From Sphingopyxis sp. FD7 (GTDB taxonomy: Bacteria; Pseudomonadota; Alphaproteobacteria; Sphingomonadales; Sphingomonadaceae), in contig NZ_AP017898.1 of NCBI RefSeq assembly GCF_003609835.1, positions 620,001-684,000 on the forward strand: a stretch of DNA of 64,000 bases, in the 5' to 3' direction. The notes under the pieces were generated by a model. That model saw nothing but the letters and a program-made list of their open reading frames with translations, was not told the DNA's origin and made no database searches. The position numbers were made by a program, and so were the translations under genes. Positions 54,290 to 61,981 of the stretch are shown one piece after another (the stretch's first letter is position 1; every line of letters begins with the position of its first letter).

Positions 54290-54359
54290 CGTCATCCCGG
54301 CGAAAGCTGGGATCGCTGGATCGGAATGCCAACGGTCCCAGCTTTCGCCGGGACGACGA
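54290..54359. repeat. REP palindrome, diverged copy (GTCATCCCGGCGAAAGCTGGG)
   Basis: Arms gtcatcccggcgaaagctggg and cccagctttcgccgggacgac with a short variable centre. It is related to the GTCATCCCGGCGAAGG family, with an AAGCT substitution in both arms (compensated), showing the stem is maintained. It lies between ldcA and fabD. Confidence 0.85.
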
Positions 54360-54379
54360 AATGAAACGAGGACAGGGTC

Positions 54380-55318
54380 ATGCGCGCATTCATCTTTCCG
54401 GGTCAGGGCAGCCAGTCGGTCGGCATGGGCAAGGCGCTTGCCGACGCGTCGCCGACGGCGCGCGAGGTGTTTCAGGAAGTCGACGACGCGCTGGGGCAAA
54501 AGCTGTTCCAGCTGATGAGCGAAGGCCCTGAGGATCAGCTTACCCTCACCGAAAACGCCCAGCCCGCGATCATGGCGAATGCGATCGCGACGCTGCGCGT
54601 GCTCGAAAAGGAGGGCGGCGTGACGCTGGCAGGCAAGGCCGATTATGTCGCCGGGCACAGCCTGGGCGAATATAGCGCGCTGTGCGCTGCGGGGGCGTTC
54701 GATCTTGCAACCACCGCGCGCCTGCTCAAGACGCGCGGGCAGGCGATGCAGGCGGCGGTGCCCGTCGGCGTCGGCGCGATGGCGGCGCTGCTCGGCGCCG
54801 ATATCGAGACGGCGCAGAAGCTTGCCGATGCCGCCGCCGAGGGCGAGGTCTGCACCGTCGCGAACGATAACGACCCGTCGCAGGTGGTGATCTCGGGCCA
54901 CAAGGGCGCGGTCGAGCGCGCGGTGGCGATGGTCAAGGACTTCGGGATCAAGCGCGGACTGCTGCTTCCCGTTTCGGCGCCCTTCCACTGTCCGCTGATG
55001 CAGCCCGCCGCCGACGCGATGGCCGAGGCGCTCGGCGCGAACCCGCCCGCCGCTCCGCTGGTGCCGGTCGTTGCCAATGTCACCGCGAGCCCGGTGAGCG
55101 ACGCCGACGCGATCCGCGATCTGCTTGTGCAACAGGTCACCGGCCGCGTCCGCTGGCGCGAGAGCATTGGCGCGATGGAGGACATCGGCGTGACGCAGTT
55201 CGTCGAGTTCGGCGGAAAAATATTGTCGCCGATGGTGAAACGCAGCGCAAGGGCTGAGGTCGAAACGGTCAGCGTCATTTCGATGGATGACATCGAAGCG
55301 TTGCTGAAAGCTTTTTAA
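54380..55318 (+). CDS. fabD: Malonyl CoA-acyl carrier protein transacylase
   Basis: A 312-residue FabD transferring malonate from CoA to ACP for fatty-acid synthesis. FPGQGSQSVGMG is at residues 6-17; the nucleophile Ser94 lies in AGHSLGEYSA; the PFHCPLMQPA motif supplies the catalytic His near 202. A GAGGACAGGGTC purine region precedes the ATG. fabG follows, but the GxxExxY insert separates them. Confidence 0.96.
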   Translation: MRAFIFPGQGSQSVGMGKALADASPTAREVFQEVDDALGQKLFQLMSEGPEDQLTLTENAQPAIMANAIATLRVLEKEGGVTLAGKADYVAGHSLGEYSALCAAGAFDLATTARLLKTRGQAMQAAVPVGVGAMAALLGADIETAQKLADAAAEGEVCTVANDNDPSQVVISGHKGAVERAVAMVKDFGIKRGLLLPVSAPFHCPLMQPAADAMAEALGANPPAAPLVPVVANVTASPVSDADAIRDLLVQQVTGRVRWRESIGAMEDIGVTQFVEFGGKILSPMVKRSARAEVETVSVISMDDIEALLKAF

Positions 55319-55343
55319 AAGATTCGCGCAGAGGTGCAGTGAA

Positions 55344-55789
55344 GGTTCACGCGGAGACGCGGAGACGCGGAGGGACTGTGCGGGACATAGATGTCGTGAG
55401 CGGCGATGTGCTGGATTTATCGCTCCGTTTGCACCGAGAGTTGGGTCCAGGTTTGCTCGAAAGTGTCTATGAGACTGTCCTTGCAGGCAAATTGATCGGT
55501 CTTGGATATAAGGTCGATCGGCAGTTGCCGATCGACATCCATTTTGAAGGAATGCGTTTCGATGCCGCATTCCGGCTCGATTTGCTTGTCGATGGCCGGT
55601 TGCTCGTGGAGATCAAATCGGTCGAAAGACTGAATCCTGCCCACGGCAAGCAATTATTGACCTACTTGCGTCTCACCGGCCAATCGGTCGGACTGCTCAT
55701 CAATTTCGGCGGAGCAACGCTCAAAGAAGGCGTCCGCCGCATCGTCAACGATCATAAACCCTCCGCGTCTCCGCGTCTCCGCGTGAACC
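55344..55789. mobile_element. 446-base element with perfect 31-base inverted repeats carrying a GxxExxY gene
   Basis: The left arm (55344-55374) and right arm (55759-55789) are exact reverse complements over 31 bases (ggttcacgcggagacgcgg onward). Between them is only the GxxExxY gene. A degenerate outer motif (ttcgcgcagagg at 55323) also occurs in the copy at 51621. Empty relatives are at 31666-31816 and 51664-51806. No transposase is present, so mobility is inferred. Confidence 0.7.
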
Positions 55790-55794
55790 GGTAA
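55378..55794 (+). CDS. GxxExxY protein (PD-(D/E)xK-like fold)
   Basis: A 138-residue protein of the GxxExxY family. The signature GPGLLESVYE is at residues 23-32, and a nuclease-like Asp68...Glu78-Ile-Lys80 (DLLVDGRLLVEIK) follows, with KQLLTYLRLTG and GLLINFG. The family is of unknown function and nuclease-like. The GTG at 55378 has a GGAGGG site contributed by the left arm of the inverted repeat; a GTG at 55339 would translate that arm. The last eleven or so codons and the stop are encoded by the right arm (SASPRLRVNR). Confidence 0.85.
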   Translation: MRDIDVVSGDVLDLSLRLHRELGPGLLESVYETVLAGKLIGLGYKVDRQLPIDIHFEGMRFDAAFRLDLLVDGRLLVEIKSVERLNPAHGKQLLTYLRLTGQSVGLLINFGGATLKEGVRRIVNDHKPSASPRLRVNR

Positions 55795-55811
55795 TTCCCA
55801 GGAGAAGATAG

Positions 55812-56555
55812 ATGTTCGATCTTACCGGCATGACCGCCCTTGTTACCGGCGCCAGCGGAGGCATCGGTTCGGCGATTGCGCAGGCGCTTAGTGTGCAGGG
55901 CGCGCGGCTGGCGGTTTCGGGTTCCAATGCCGAGAAGCTGGGTGTTTTCCGCGATACGCTGGGCGGCGACCATGTCGCTTTGCCGTGCAACCTTGGCGAT
56001 GCGGCTGCGGTCGATGCGCTCGTTCCGGCAGCGGTCGAGGCGCTGGGCGGCAAGCTCGACATCCTCGTCAACAACGCCGGGGTGACGCGCGACAATCTGA
56101 TCCTGCGGATGAAGGACGAGGAATGGTCGGACGTCATCCGCATCAATCTCGAGGCCAATTTCCGCCTCGCGCGCGCCGCGGCGAAGCCGATGATGAAGGC
56201 GCGCTTTGGCCGCATCATCTCGATCACCAGCGTCGTCGGCGCGACGGGCAATCCGGGGCAGGCCAATTATGCCGCGTCGAAGGCGGGCGTCACCGGCATG
56301 ACCAAGGCGCTGGCGCAGGAACTGGCGAGCCGGGGCGTAACGGTGAACTGCGTCGCGCCCGGCTTTATCGCCACGGCAATGACCGACGATTTGCCCGACG
56401 CGCAGAAGGAAGCGCTCAACCAGCGCATCCCCGCCGGGCGGATGGGCGAGGGCAGCGACATTGCCGCCGCGGTCGTCTATCTCGCGTCGAAGGAAGCTGC
56501 CTATGTCACCGGACAGACTTTGCATGTAAACGGCGGCATGGCGATGCTGTCCTGA
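55812..56555 (+). CDS. fabG: 3-oxoacyl-ACP reductase
   Basis: A 247-residue short-chain dehydrogenase that reduces 3-oxoacyl-ACP with NADPH. TGASGGIG (12-19) is the cofactor loop, NNAG follows, and the Ser-Tyr-Lys triad lies in ITSVVGATGNPGQANYAASK. The C-terminal INGG-type LHVNGGMAMLS end is typical. A GGAGAAG site precedes the ATG. Location after fabD supports fatty-acid synthesis rather than another dehydrogenase role. Confidence 0.95.
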   Translation: MFDLTGMTALVTGASGGIGSAIAQALSVQGARLAVSGSNAEKLGVFRDTLGGDHVALPCNLGDAAAVDALVPAAVEALGGKLDILVNNAGVTRDNLILRMKDEEWSDVIRINLEANFRLARAAAKPMMKARFGRIISITSVVGATGNPGQANYAASKAGVTGMTKALAQELASRGVTVNCVAPGFIATAMTDDLPDAQKEALNQRIPAGRMGEGSDIAAAVVYLASKEAAYVTGQTLHVNGGMAMLS

Positions 56556-56586
56556 CGGCAGCGGCCGATCGCGAAGGGGAGTGCCG

Positions 56587-57126
56587 ATGACGAAATATGG
56601 GATCGTGGGCGCCGCGCTTGTTTTGGCGGCGCTGCCAAATGCCGTATCGGCGCAGGAAGGCGAAAAGTTCGACTGTGTCGTCGCGTCGGTGCCCGCCGGA
56701 ACAAAGGAGATGCTGGGCGCGGCGATGGCGGGCGCCGGCGACGAGGCCTCGCGCGATGCGATGTTCAAGGAACTGGCGACGATCACCGACGGCTGCGTTG
56801 CGCGCCACGGTATCACCGACGAACAGAAGGGGCATTATTTCGACTACAGCCTGGCGCGCATTTCGCGCGAATGGCTGGCGGTCGACATTGCGAGACTCGA
56901 CCTTGCCCCCGGCGTCGTCGACCGCGCGCTCGATTTCGGACCGGAGGGGACGAATCCCGACCTGTCGTCGGAGATGAGCGAGGAGCAGATCATGAAGATC
57001 GTCCAGGGCTATATCGACGCCGGCGTCGACATCGAAAAGGTCGATGGCGCGGTCTGGGAAAAGGTTGGCGCCTATGCGGCGGCGACCTCGATCTACTGGA
57101 ACAAGCGCAAACTGTTGCCGTTCTGA
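56587..57126 (+). CDS. Secreted protein of unknown function
   Basis: A 179-residue protein with a signal peptide (MTKYGIVGAALVLAALPNAVSA). The mature part is mostly helical, with two cysteines (FDCVVAS, DGCVARH) that may form a disulfide, and no known motif. An AAGGGGA site lies before the ATG; a GTG at 56581 is an alternative. It is the last gene of the fabD-fabG run and I do not recognise it. Confidence 0.6.
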   Translation: MTKYGIVGAALVLAALPNAVSAQEGEKFDCVVASVPAGTKEMLGAAMAGAGDEASRDAMFKELATITDGCVARHGITDEQKGHYFDYSLARISREWLAVDIARLDLAPGVVDRALDFGPEGTNPDLSSEMSEEQIMKIVQGYIDAGVDIEKVDGAVWEKVGAYAAATSIYWNKRKLLPF

Positions 57127-57154
57127 TCGGGCATAGCGCCTGAGGTTTATTGAT

Positions 57155-57233
57155 CGTCATCCCGGCGAAGGCCGCGATCTCGCCGTGTCTCTATGACGCA
57201 CCGGCGAGATCCCGGCCTTCGCCGGAATGACGG
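57155..57233. repeat. REP palindrome, GTCATCCCGGCGAAGG family, copy 4
   Basis: Arms gtcatcccggcgaaggccg and ggccttcgccggaatgacgg, with ggcgagatccc forming the inner stem. It ends eight bases from the left end of the IS630 element. Confidence 0.9.
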
Positions 57234-57254
57234 ATAGGCTAGAGCATGCTGTAT

Positions 57255-57848
57255 TTAGACGGAAGCGTATCCGGCGTTTCGGAGGTAGTTGGCGCACTCG
57301 GAGGGTGAGACGATGTCGAGGATGTCGCCGACGCGGCGCCATGTGGCGTCGTGATCGCGTTGCTGAGCGTCGCGCATCCAGTGTTTGACCTTTGAGAAGA
57401 GCTGCTCGATGGGATTAAGATCGGGGCTGTAGGGCGGTAGGAAGATCAGGTGCGCCCCGCGCGCCCGAACGGCGGATCGAGCGGCCTTGCCTTTGTGTGA
57501 GCCGAGATTGTCGAGGATGATGATATCGCCTGGTGCCAGTGTCGGAGCGAGGAATTGCTCGACATAGGCGGCAAAGAGCGCGCCGTTGATCGGGCCGTCA
57601 ATGACGCAGGGAGCATCGACCCGGTCATGGCGCAGCGCTGCGATGAAGGTCAGCGTTTTCCAGTGGCCATGCGGCACCTTGGATGGGAGCCTTTGTCCCT
57701 TCGGTCCCCATCCACGCAGCGGCGCCATGTTGGTCTTGATCCATGTCTCGTCGATGAAGACAAGGCGCCTGGGATCGATCTTGTCCTGATGGGCTTTCCA
57801 GCGTTGCCGCTTGCGGGCGACGTCAGGCCGGTCCTGCTCGGCGGGCAC
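57255..57848 (-). CDS. IS630 transposase, catalytic second frame
   Basis: A 197-residue DDE-type domain. The acidic residues lie in VFIDETWIKTNM (Asp), IIILDNLGSHK (Asp) and YSPDLNPIEQLFSKVK (Glu), all intact. The first frame (57823-58197) overlaps it across eight A residues on the coding strand (57854-57861). A +1 shift, or loss of one A by slippage, joins the frames. A GTG at 57848 could allow separate translation, but fusion is expected for activity. Confidence 0.9.
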   Translation of the reverse strand: MPAEQDRPDVARKRQRWKAHQDKIDPRRLVFIDETWIKTNMAPLRGWGPKGQRLPSKVPHGHWKTLTFIAALRHDRVDAPCVIDGPINGALFAAYVEQFLAPTLAPGDIIILDNLGSHKGKAARSAVRARGAHLIFLPPYSPDLNPIEQLFSKVKHWMRDAQQRDHDATWRRVGDILDIVSPSECANYLRNAGYASV

Positions 57849-58197
57849 GACCGTTTTTTTTGAAGCTCAGCCCTTCGCCGTGGAGAAACACCCAGACAGC
57901 CCGGCGATCCGTCTTAATCCCCCGTGCCGCAAGCTCGGCCGCGAGCTGGCGCGTCGTAAACGGCGCCGAGCGGACCCGTTCGCGAAGCCAATCCGCCACC
58001 TCCCCGCTCAGCGTCCGCTTCTTGTGGCCGTTCATCTTCCCCGGCTTGAGCCCTCCCGTCTCGCGCCGAAGCTTGCGCCACTTCGACAAACAGGATGGGC
58101 TGATCGACAGCGCCTCGGCAATCGACCGATCCGTCTCGCCAACATCCGAGCGCATCAGCGCCCGCTCCCTCAAATCCTCCGAATAGGGTCGCGTCAT
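57823..58197 (-). CDS. IS630 transposase, DNA-binding first frame
   Basis: A 124-residue N-terminal part with a paired-type helix-turn-helix (MTRPYSEDLRERALMRSD, then SIAEALSISPSCLSKWRKL) and a second one near FTTRQLAAELAARGIK. The ATG at 58197 has a GGGAGGAG site. The frame runs through an A8 stretch and ends at a stop in the catalytic frame, so ribosome or polymerase slippage is needed to make the whole transposase. Confidence 0.9.
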   Translation of the reverse strand: MTRPYSEDLRERALMRSDVGETDRSIAEALSISPSCLSKWRKLRRETGGLKPGKMNGHKKRTLSGEVADWLRERVRSAPFTTRQLAAELAARGIKTDRRAVWVFLHGEGLSFKKNGRARRAGPA

Positions 58198-58277
58198 CCG
58201 TGCTCTCCTCCCGCACGGACCTTGAATCACATCACAACAATCTAGGGAATCCCGATTCCGTCAAACAACAGCATGCT

Positions 58278-60407
58278 CTAGAAACTCGCGCGCGCCGTCA
58301 AACGGATGTCGCGGCCCGCGAGCGGGACATAATCCTTGGTGAAGCTGGCGTGGCGCCGCGCCTCGACGTCGAAGATATTGTTCGCGGCAAGGCTGAGCGT
58401 GAGGTTGCGGCTGTCGGGCAGCGGGCGCCAGCTGATCGACGCATTGACCAGTGTAAAGCCCTTGGTCGGCGTCTCGAACGGCGCGATGCGCGTCTGGTCG
58501 TCGGTCCATTCGACCTCGGCGCGCGCGTCGATCCGCTCGCCCTGCGCCTCCAGCCCGCCGAGTATGCGCAGCGGCGGAATGCGCGGCGCGTGCTGGTCGA
58601 GCCCGCCCTTGATCTTCGCCCGCGTCATGTCGGCGGTCGCATCGGCGACGATGTTGAAGCCGCCGACCTGCGCGAGCCGCGCGCTCGCCTCGGCCTCGAA
58701 ACCCCAGACGCGCGCATCGCGCTGGAAATACTGAAAAACGGGAAGTTCATCCTCTTCCTCGCCCGTCGCATTGGCGTAGATGAAGTCGTCGAACCAGTTG
58801 GAATAGGCAGCCAGGCTGAGGTTGAAGCCGTCGGTGCGGAGCTTGAACGACGCCTCCGCCCCCCAGCTCGCCTCGCGCTTCAGATCCGGGTCGCCGACCT
58901 CGAAGGATTGGGTTGCGATATGCGGGCCGTTCGAGAAGAGTTCCTCGGCCGACGGCGCGCGCACCGCGCGCGCGACCGAGACGCCGAACTTCACACCCTC
59001 GGCCAGCTCGTAATTGGCGCCGAGCGCGCCCGAGAAGGTGTCGAAATCGCGTTCGATGCCCAGCGACGGTGCGCGGACGCTGGTGCTTTCAAAGCGCGCC
59101 GCGGCTTCGATACCCAGTGGACCCGTCTGCCATTCCTGCAAGGTGAACAGCGCGAACTGGTCGGTCAGGTTGCGCGGAACAAAGGCTTCGGCGCCGATCG
59201 CGTTGAAGTCGCGGTGGCTGTATTGCACGCCGCTCGCGCCGCGCCAGCCGCCGCGGTCGTTCTGCGCCAGCTCGATCCGGCCCTCGACCCCCTGGTTGGT
59301 GAAGACGGTGCCGACCTCGTCGCCCTCGAACTCGGTATGTTCATAATCGGCGTAGCCCGCGCGGATGCGCAGCTTGTCGAAAAAGCCGTCGCCCATTTCG
59401 ACCTCGCCGCGCAGGTCGGCGCGCCATTGGGTAAGGCCGATGGTCACCGGGCCTTCGCCATGTTCGTGGCCTTCCTCTTCCTCGCCCTCTTCTTCCTCTT
59501 CATGGTGGTGTTCGGTGCCGGGGCGCGAGGGGACGCCATAATTGCTGTCATAATAGCTCACCGAAACGCCGAGCTGGCCGCCGTCGTTGATGAGCGACAG
59601 GCCGCCGGCGGCGGTCCAGGTCTCGCTGCCGGTGTTGGCGACCTTGCCGCGCGACCCCGCCTGTTCGGTGAGTTCGGCGGCTTCGTCGGCATGACCTTCT
59701 TCGGCTTCATGTTCGGCAAGGTGGAGCAGTTCTTCGCGCAATGCGGGAGCATATACGAAGCCGCCGCTGCGCACGTCGCCGGTCTTGCGCCAGCTGCCGT
59801 CGAAATGCGCGACGACCTGCGGCGAGAGGGCGATGTCGATCGAGCCCCCCGCATTGCGGTCGTCGGCGGCGGTGGCATAGCCGCCGATCGCGTCGATATG
59901 GACATGATCTTCGGGCACCTTGCGCGGAATACGGCGGTCGAACAGGTTGACCGCGCCGCCGATCGCCTGGCTGCCGAACAGCAGCACCGCGGGACCGCGC
60001 AAGATTTCGATGCGCTCGACGGTCAGCGGGTCGACCGTCACCGCATGGTCGGCCGAGGTGTTCGACACGTCGATCGAGCCGATGCCGTCGGTCAGCACGC
60101 GCACGCGCTCGCCCGAAAAGCCGCGCAGCACGGGGCGCGAGGCGCCGGGGGTGAAGCTGGTCGCCGACACGCCCGCCTGCCGCGTCAGGCTGTCGCCGAT
60201 CTGCCCGCGGATGTCGCGCGCCAGCTCGTCGCCTTCGAGCACCGAGACATTGCCGAGAATGTCGAGGCTGCGGACATAGGGGGCGGTGACGATGATCGGT
60301 TCGCCCGTATGCACGTCGTCGTCGCTGCTCGCGGCGCGATCCTGCGCAAAGGCGGGGGCGGAAAGGATGAGGGCGAAGGTGAAACCGGCGGAAGAGAGCA
60401 AGCGCAT
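58278..60407 (-). CDS. TonB-dependent receptor, ZnuD-like with His/Glu-rich loops
   Basis: A 709-residue receptor. A signal peptide (to APAFAQ) is followed by a plug with PIIVTAPYVRSLD and RPVLRGFSGERVRVL and IEILRGPAVLLFGSQAIGG. Two metal-binding-like loops stand out: HLAEHEAEEGHADEA (about 220-235) and a run of His and Glu (EHHHEEEEEGEEEEGHEHG, about 297-316). Such loops mark zinc receptors (ZnuD). It ends in ARASF. The IS630 element lies in its stop codon, which stays TAG. Zinc uptake is the probable role; nickel or cobalt remains possible. Confidence 0.9.
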   Translation of the reverse strand: MRLLSSAGFTFALILSAPAFAQDRAASSDDDVHTGEPIIVTAPYVRSLDILGNVSVLEGDELARDIRGQIGDSLTRQAGVSATSFTPGASRPVLRGFSGERVRVLTDGIGSIDVSNTSADHAVTVDPLTVERIEILRGPAVLLFGSQAIGGAVNLFDRRIPRKVPEDHVHIDAIGGYATAADDRNAGGSIDIALSPQVVAHFDGSWRKTGDVRSGGFVYAPALREELLHLAEHEAEEGHADEAAELTEQAGSRGKVANTGSETWTAAGGLSLINDGGQLGVSVSYYDSNYGVPSRPGTEHHHEEEEEGEEEEGHEHGEGPVTIGLTQWRADLRGEVEMGDGFFDKLRIRAGYADYEHTEFEGDEVGTVFTNQGVEGRIELAQNDRGGWRGASGVQYSHRDFNAIGAEAFVPRNLTDQFALFTLQEWQTGPLGIEAAARFESTSVRAPSLGIERDFDTFSGALGANYELAEGVKFGVSVARAVRAPSAEELFSNGPHIATQSFEVGDPDLKREASWGAEASFKLRTDGFNLSLAAYSNWFDDFIYANATGEEEDELPVFQYFQRDARVWGFEAEASARLAQVGGFNIVADATADMTRAKIKGGLDQHAPRIPPLRILGGLEAQGERIDARAEVEWTDDQTRIAPFETPTKGFTLVNASISWRPLPDSRNLTLSLAANNIFDVEARRHASFTKDYVPLAGRDIRLTARASF

Positions 60408-60449
60408 GGGACGGCGATAATCCTGACTGAATGTGGGTATGTCCGTGCC

Positions 60450-60470
60450 AGTAATGATATACTGTCACAA
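60450..60470. promoter_or_regulatory. Candidate Zur-type operator upstream of ZnuD-like receptor
   Basis: The AT-rich stretch gtaatgatatactgtcac lies about 45-60 bases before the receptor ATG in an otherwise GC-rich region and is partly symmetrical. Zur sites in alphaproteobacteria are AT-rich imperfect palindromes. The match is weak. Confidence 0.25.
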
Positions 60471-60602
60471 TGACAAGCCCGTTCCGCCCTCCGGTCTGCG
60501 GTTGGTCGGCGCCGAACGACCATTGGTCGACAAAGGCCGATCATCGGCGAGACAAGCGAAGCTGTCTTGCGGCGTTCCGAACGCCGTCTTAGATCAAGGC
60601 GC

Positions 60603-61583
60603 ATGACGATTGCCAAAACCAGCCTGGACCTGATCGGCAACACGCCGCTCGTCCTGCTCAAGGGCCCCAGCGAAGCGACCGGCTGCGAAATCTGGGGCAA
60701 GTGCGAATATGCCAACCCCGGCGGATCGGTGAAGGACCGCGCCGCGCTCTATATCGTCCGCGACGCCGAGGCAAACGGCAGCCTCGCGCCCGGCGGAACG
60801 ATCGTCGAGGGGACCGCGGGCAATACGGGCATCGGGCTTGCGCTCGTCGGCAATGCGCTGGGCTATAAGACGATCATCGTCATGCCCGACAACCAGAGCG
60901 CCGAGAAGATGGCCACGATCCGCGCATTGGGCGCCGAGCTGGTGCTCGTGCCGCCCGCGCCTTTCGCCAACCCCGGCCATTTCGTCCACACCTCGCGCCG
61001 CATCGCCGAGGAAACCGATAATGCGATCTGGGCCAACCAGTTCGACAATATCGCCAACCGCAAGGCGCATGTGTGCGGCACGGCGGAGGAAATATGGGCG
61101 CAGATGGAGGGGCGAATCGACGGCTTCACCTGCGCCGCGGGAACCGGCGGGACGATCGCCGGGACGGGGCTGGGGCTGAAAGCCAGGGATCCCGACATCA
61201 CCATCGCGCTGACCGACCCGCACGGCGCGGGCCTTTATAATTATTACCAGTGCGGCGAGCTGAAGGCGGAAGGGTCGAGCGTCGCCGAAGGGATCGGACA
61301 GAATCGCATCACCGCGAATCTCGAGGGCGCGCCGATCGACACGCAGTTCCGCATTTCGGATGCCGAGGGGCTCGCCGTCGTGCGCCGCCTGCTCGACGAG
61401 GAGGGGCTGTGCCTTGGCCTTTCGTCGGGAATCAATGTCGCGGGCGCGATGGCGCTGGCGCGGCAGCTGGGGCCGGGCAAGCGCATCGCAACCATCCTGT
61501 GCGACAGCGGGTTTCGCTATCTCTCGACGCTCTATAATCCCGAGTGGCTGGCCAGCAAGGGACTGGCGGAGGTGAAAGGATGA
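60603..61583 (+). CDS. cysK: Cysteine synthase (O-acetylserine sulfhydrylase)
   Basis: A 326-residue PLP enzyme of fold type II making cysteine from O-acetylserine and sulfide. Lys44 in NPGGSVKDR binds PLP; the GTAGNTGIG substrate loop and GTGGTIAGTGLGLK phosphate site are present. The ATG at 60603 is used; a 12-codon upstream extension is atypical. Divergent from the ZnuD-like receptor. It starts an operon: the next gene begins at its stop codon (ATGA). Confidence 0.93.
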   Translation: MTIAKTSLDLIGNTPLVLLKGPSEATGCEIWGKCEYANPGGSVKDRAALYIVRDAEANGSLAPGGTIVEGTAGNTGIGLALVGNALGYKTIIVMPDNQSAEKMATIRALGAELVLVPPAPFANPGHFVHTSRRIAEETDNAIWANQFDNIANRKAHVCGTAEEIWAQMEGRIDGFTCAAGTGGTIAGTGLGLKARDPDITIALTDPHGAGLYNYYQCGELKAEGSSVAEGIGQNRITANLEGAPIDTQFRISDAEGLAVVRRLLDEEGLCLGLSSGINVAGAMALARQLGPGKRIATILCDSGFRYLSTLYNPEWLASKGLAEVKG

Positions 61584-61981
61584 GCGTGCGTATCGACAGC
61601 GGTTCGACCACGCCGACAGGGCAGCAACCTGCGCCGCCGCCGCCCCCACAGGGACATGACACGATGCGTCGGCTGCAGATCGGCATCGCCGGGGTGCTCA
61701 CGGTGCTGCTGCTCGTCGGCATGGCCGGGCTGATCGGCGACCGCGCGCGCGAACAGGTGGCGGCCGAAGAGGCGTCGAGCCCGGAGGTCAAGATGCCCGG
61801 CGACAACCAGGCGGGCGGCGCGCCGCTCGAAGAATTGGGGGTTCAGCCGGTGTCGCCCTCGTCGAAGGATGAAAATGTCGACCCGTCGATAAAGGTGCCG
61901 CAGGCGGTGGCGCCGACGGCGACCGTCCCCGACCTCGAACCCGATCCCGAACTTCAGCGCGCGCGCCAGTCGGCGCCGTGA
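61580..61981 (+). CDS. Small single-span membrane protein
   Basis: A 133-residue protein with one membrane span (about 32-52: IGIAGVLTVLLLVGMAGLIG). The N-terminus is Pro-rich (PAPPPPPQGHD) and the C-terminal part is acidic and Pro/Ala-rich, likely periplasmic. No family is recognised. It overlaps cysK by four bases and the next gene by four (GTGA), so it is co-expressed with both. Confidence 0.7.
   Translation: MSVRIDSGSTTPTGQQPAPPPPPQGHDTMRRLQIGIAGVLTVLLLVGMAGLIGDRAREQVAAEEASSPEVKMPGDNQAGGAPLEELGVQPVSPSSKDENVDPSIKVPQAVAPTATVPDLEPDPELQRARQSAP

Larger units (their letters stand above)
57242..58278 (-). mobile_element. IS630-family insertion sequence
   Basis: A 1037-base element flanked by TA (57240-57241 and 58279-58280). 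Terminal inverted repeats: left GAGCATGCTGTATTTAGACGG; right, reverse complement, GAGCATGCTGTTGTTTGACGG (a few mismatches). It carries a two-frame transposase joined across an A8 run. Both the TA duplication and the ends fit the IS630/Tc1-mariner group. Confidence 0.93.

Noticed and set aside
55344-55789. A CRISPR-like array from the repeated gcggagac units in the arms
   Set aside because: The units are short tandem stretches within an inverted repeat, without spacers of regular size or cas genes.
58200-60473. A 757-codon plus-strand frame opposite the ZnuD-like receptor
   Set aside because: Antisense shadow of a well-supported receptor; no domain or credible start.
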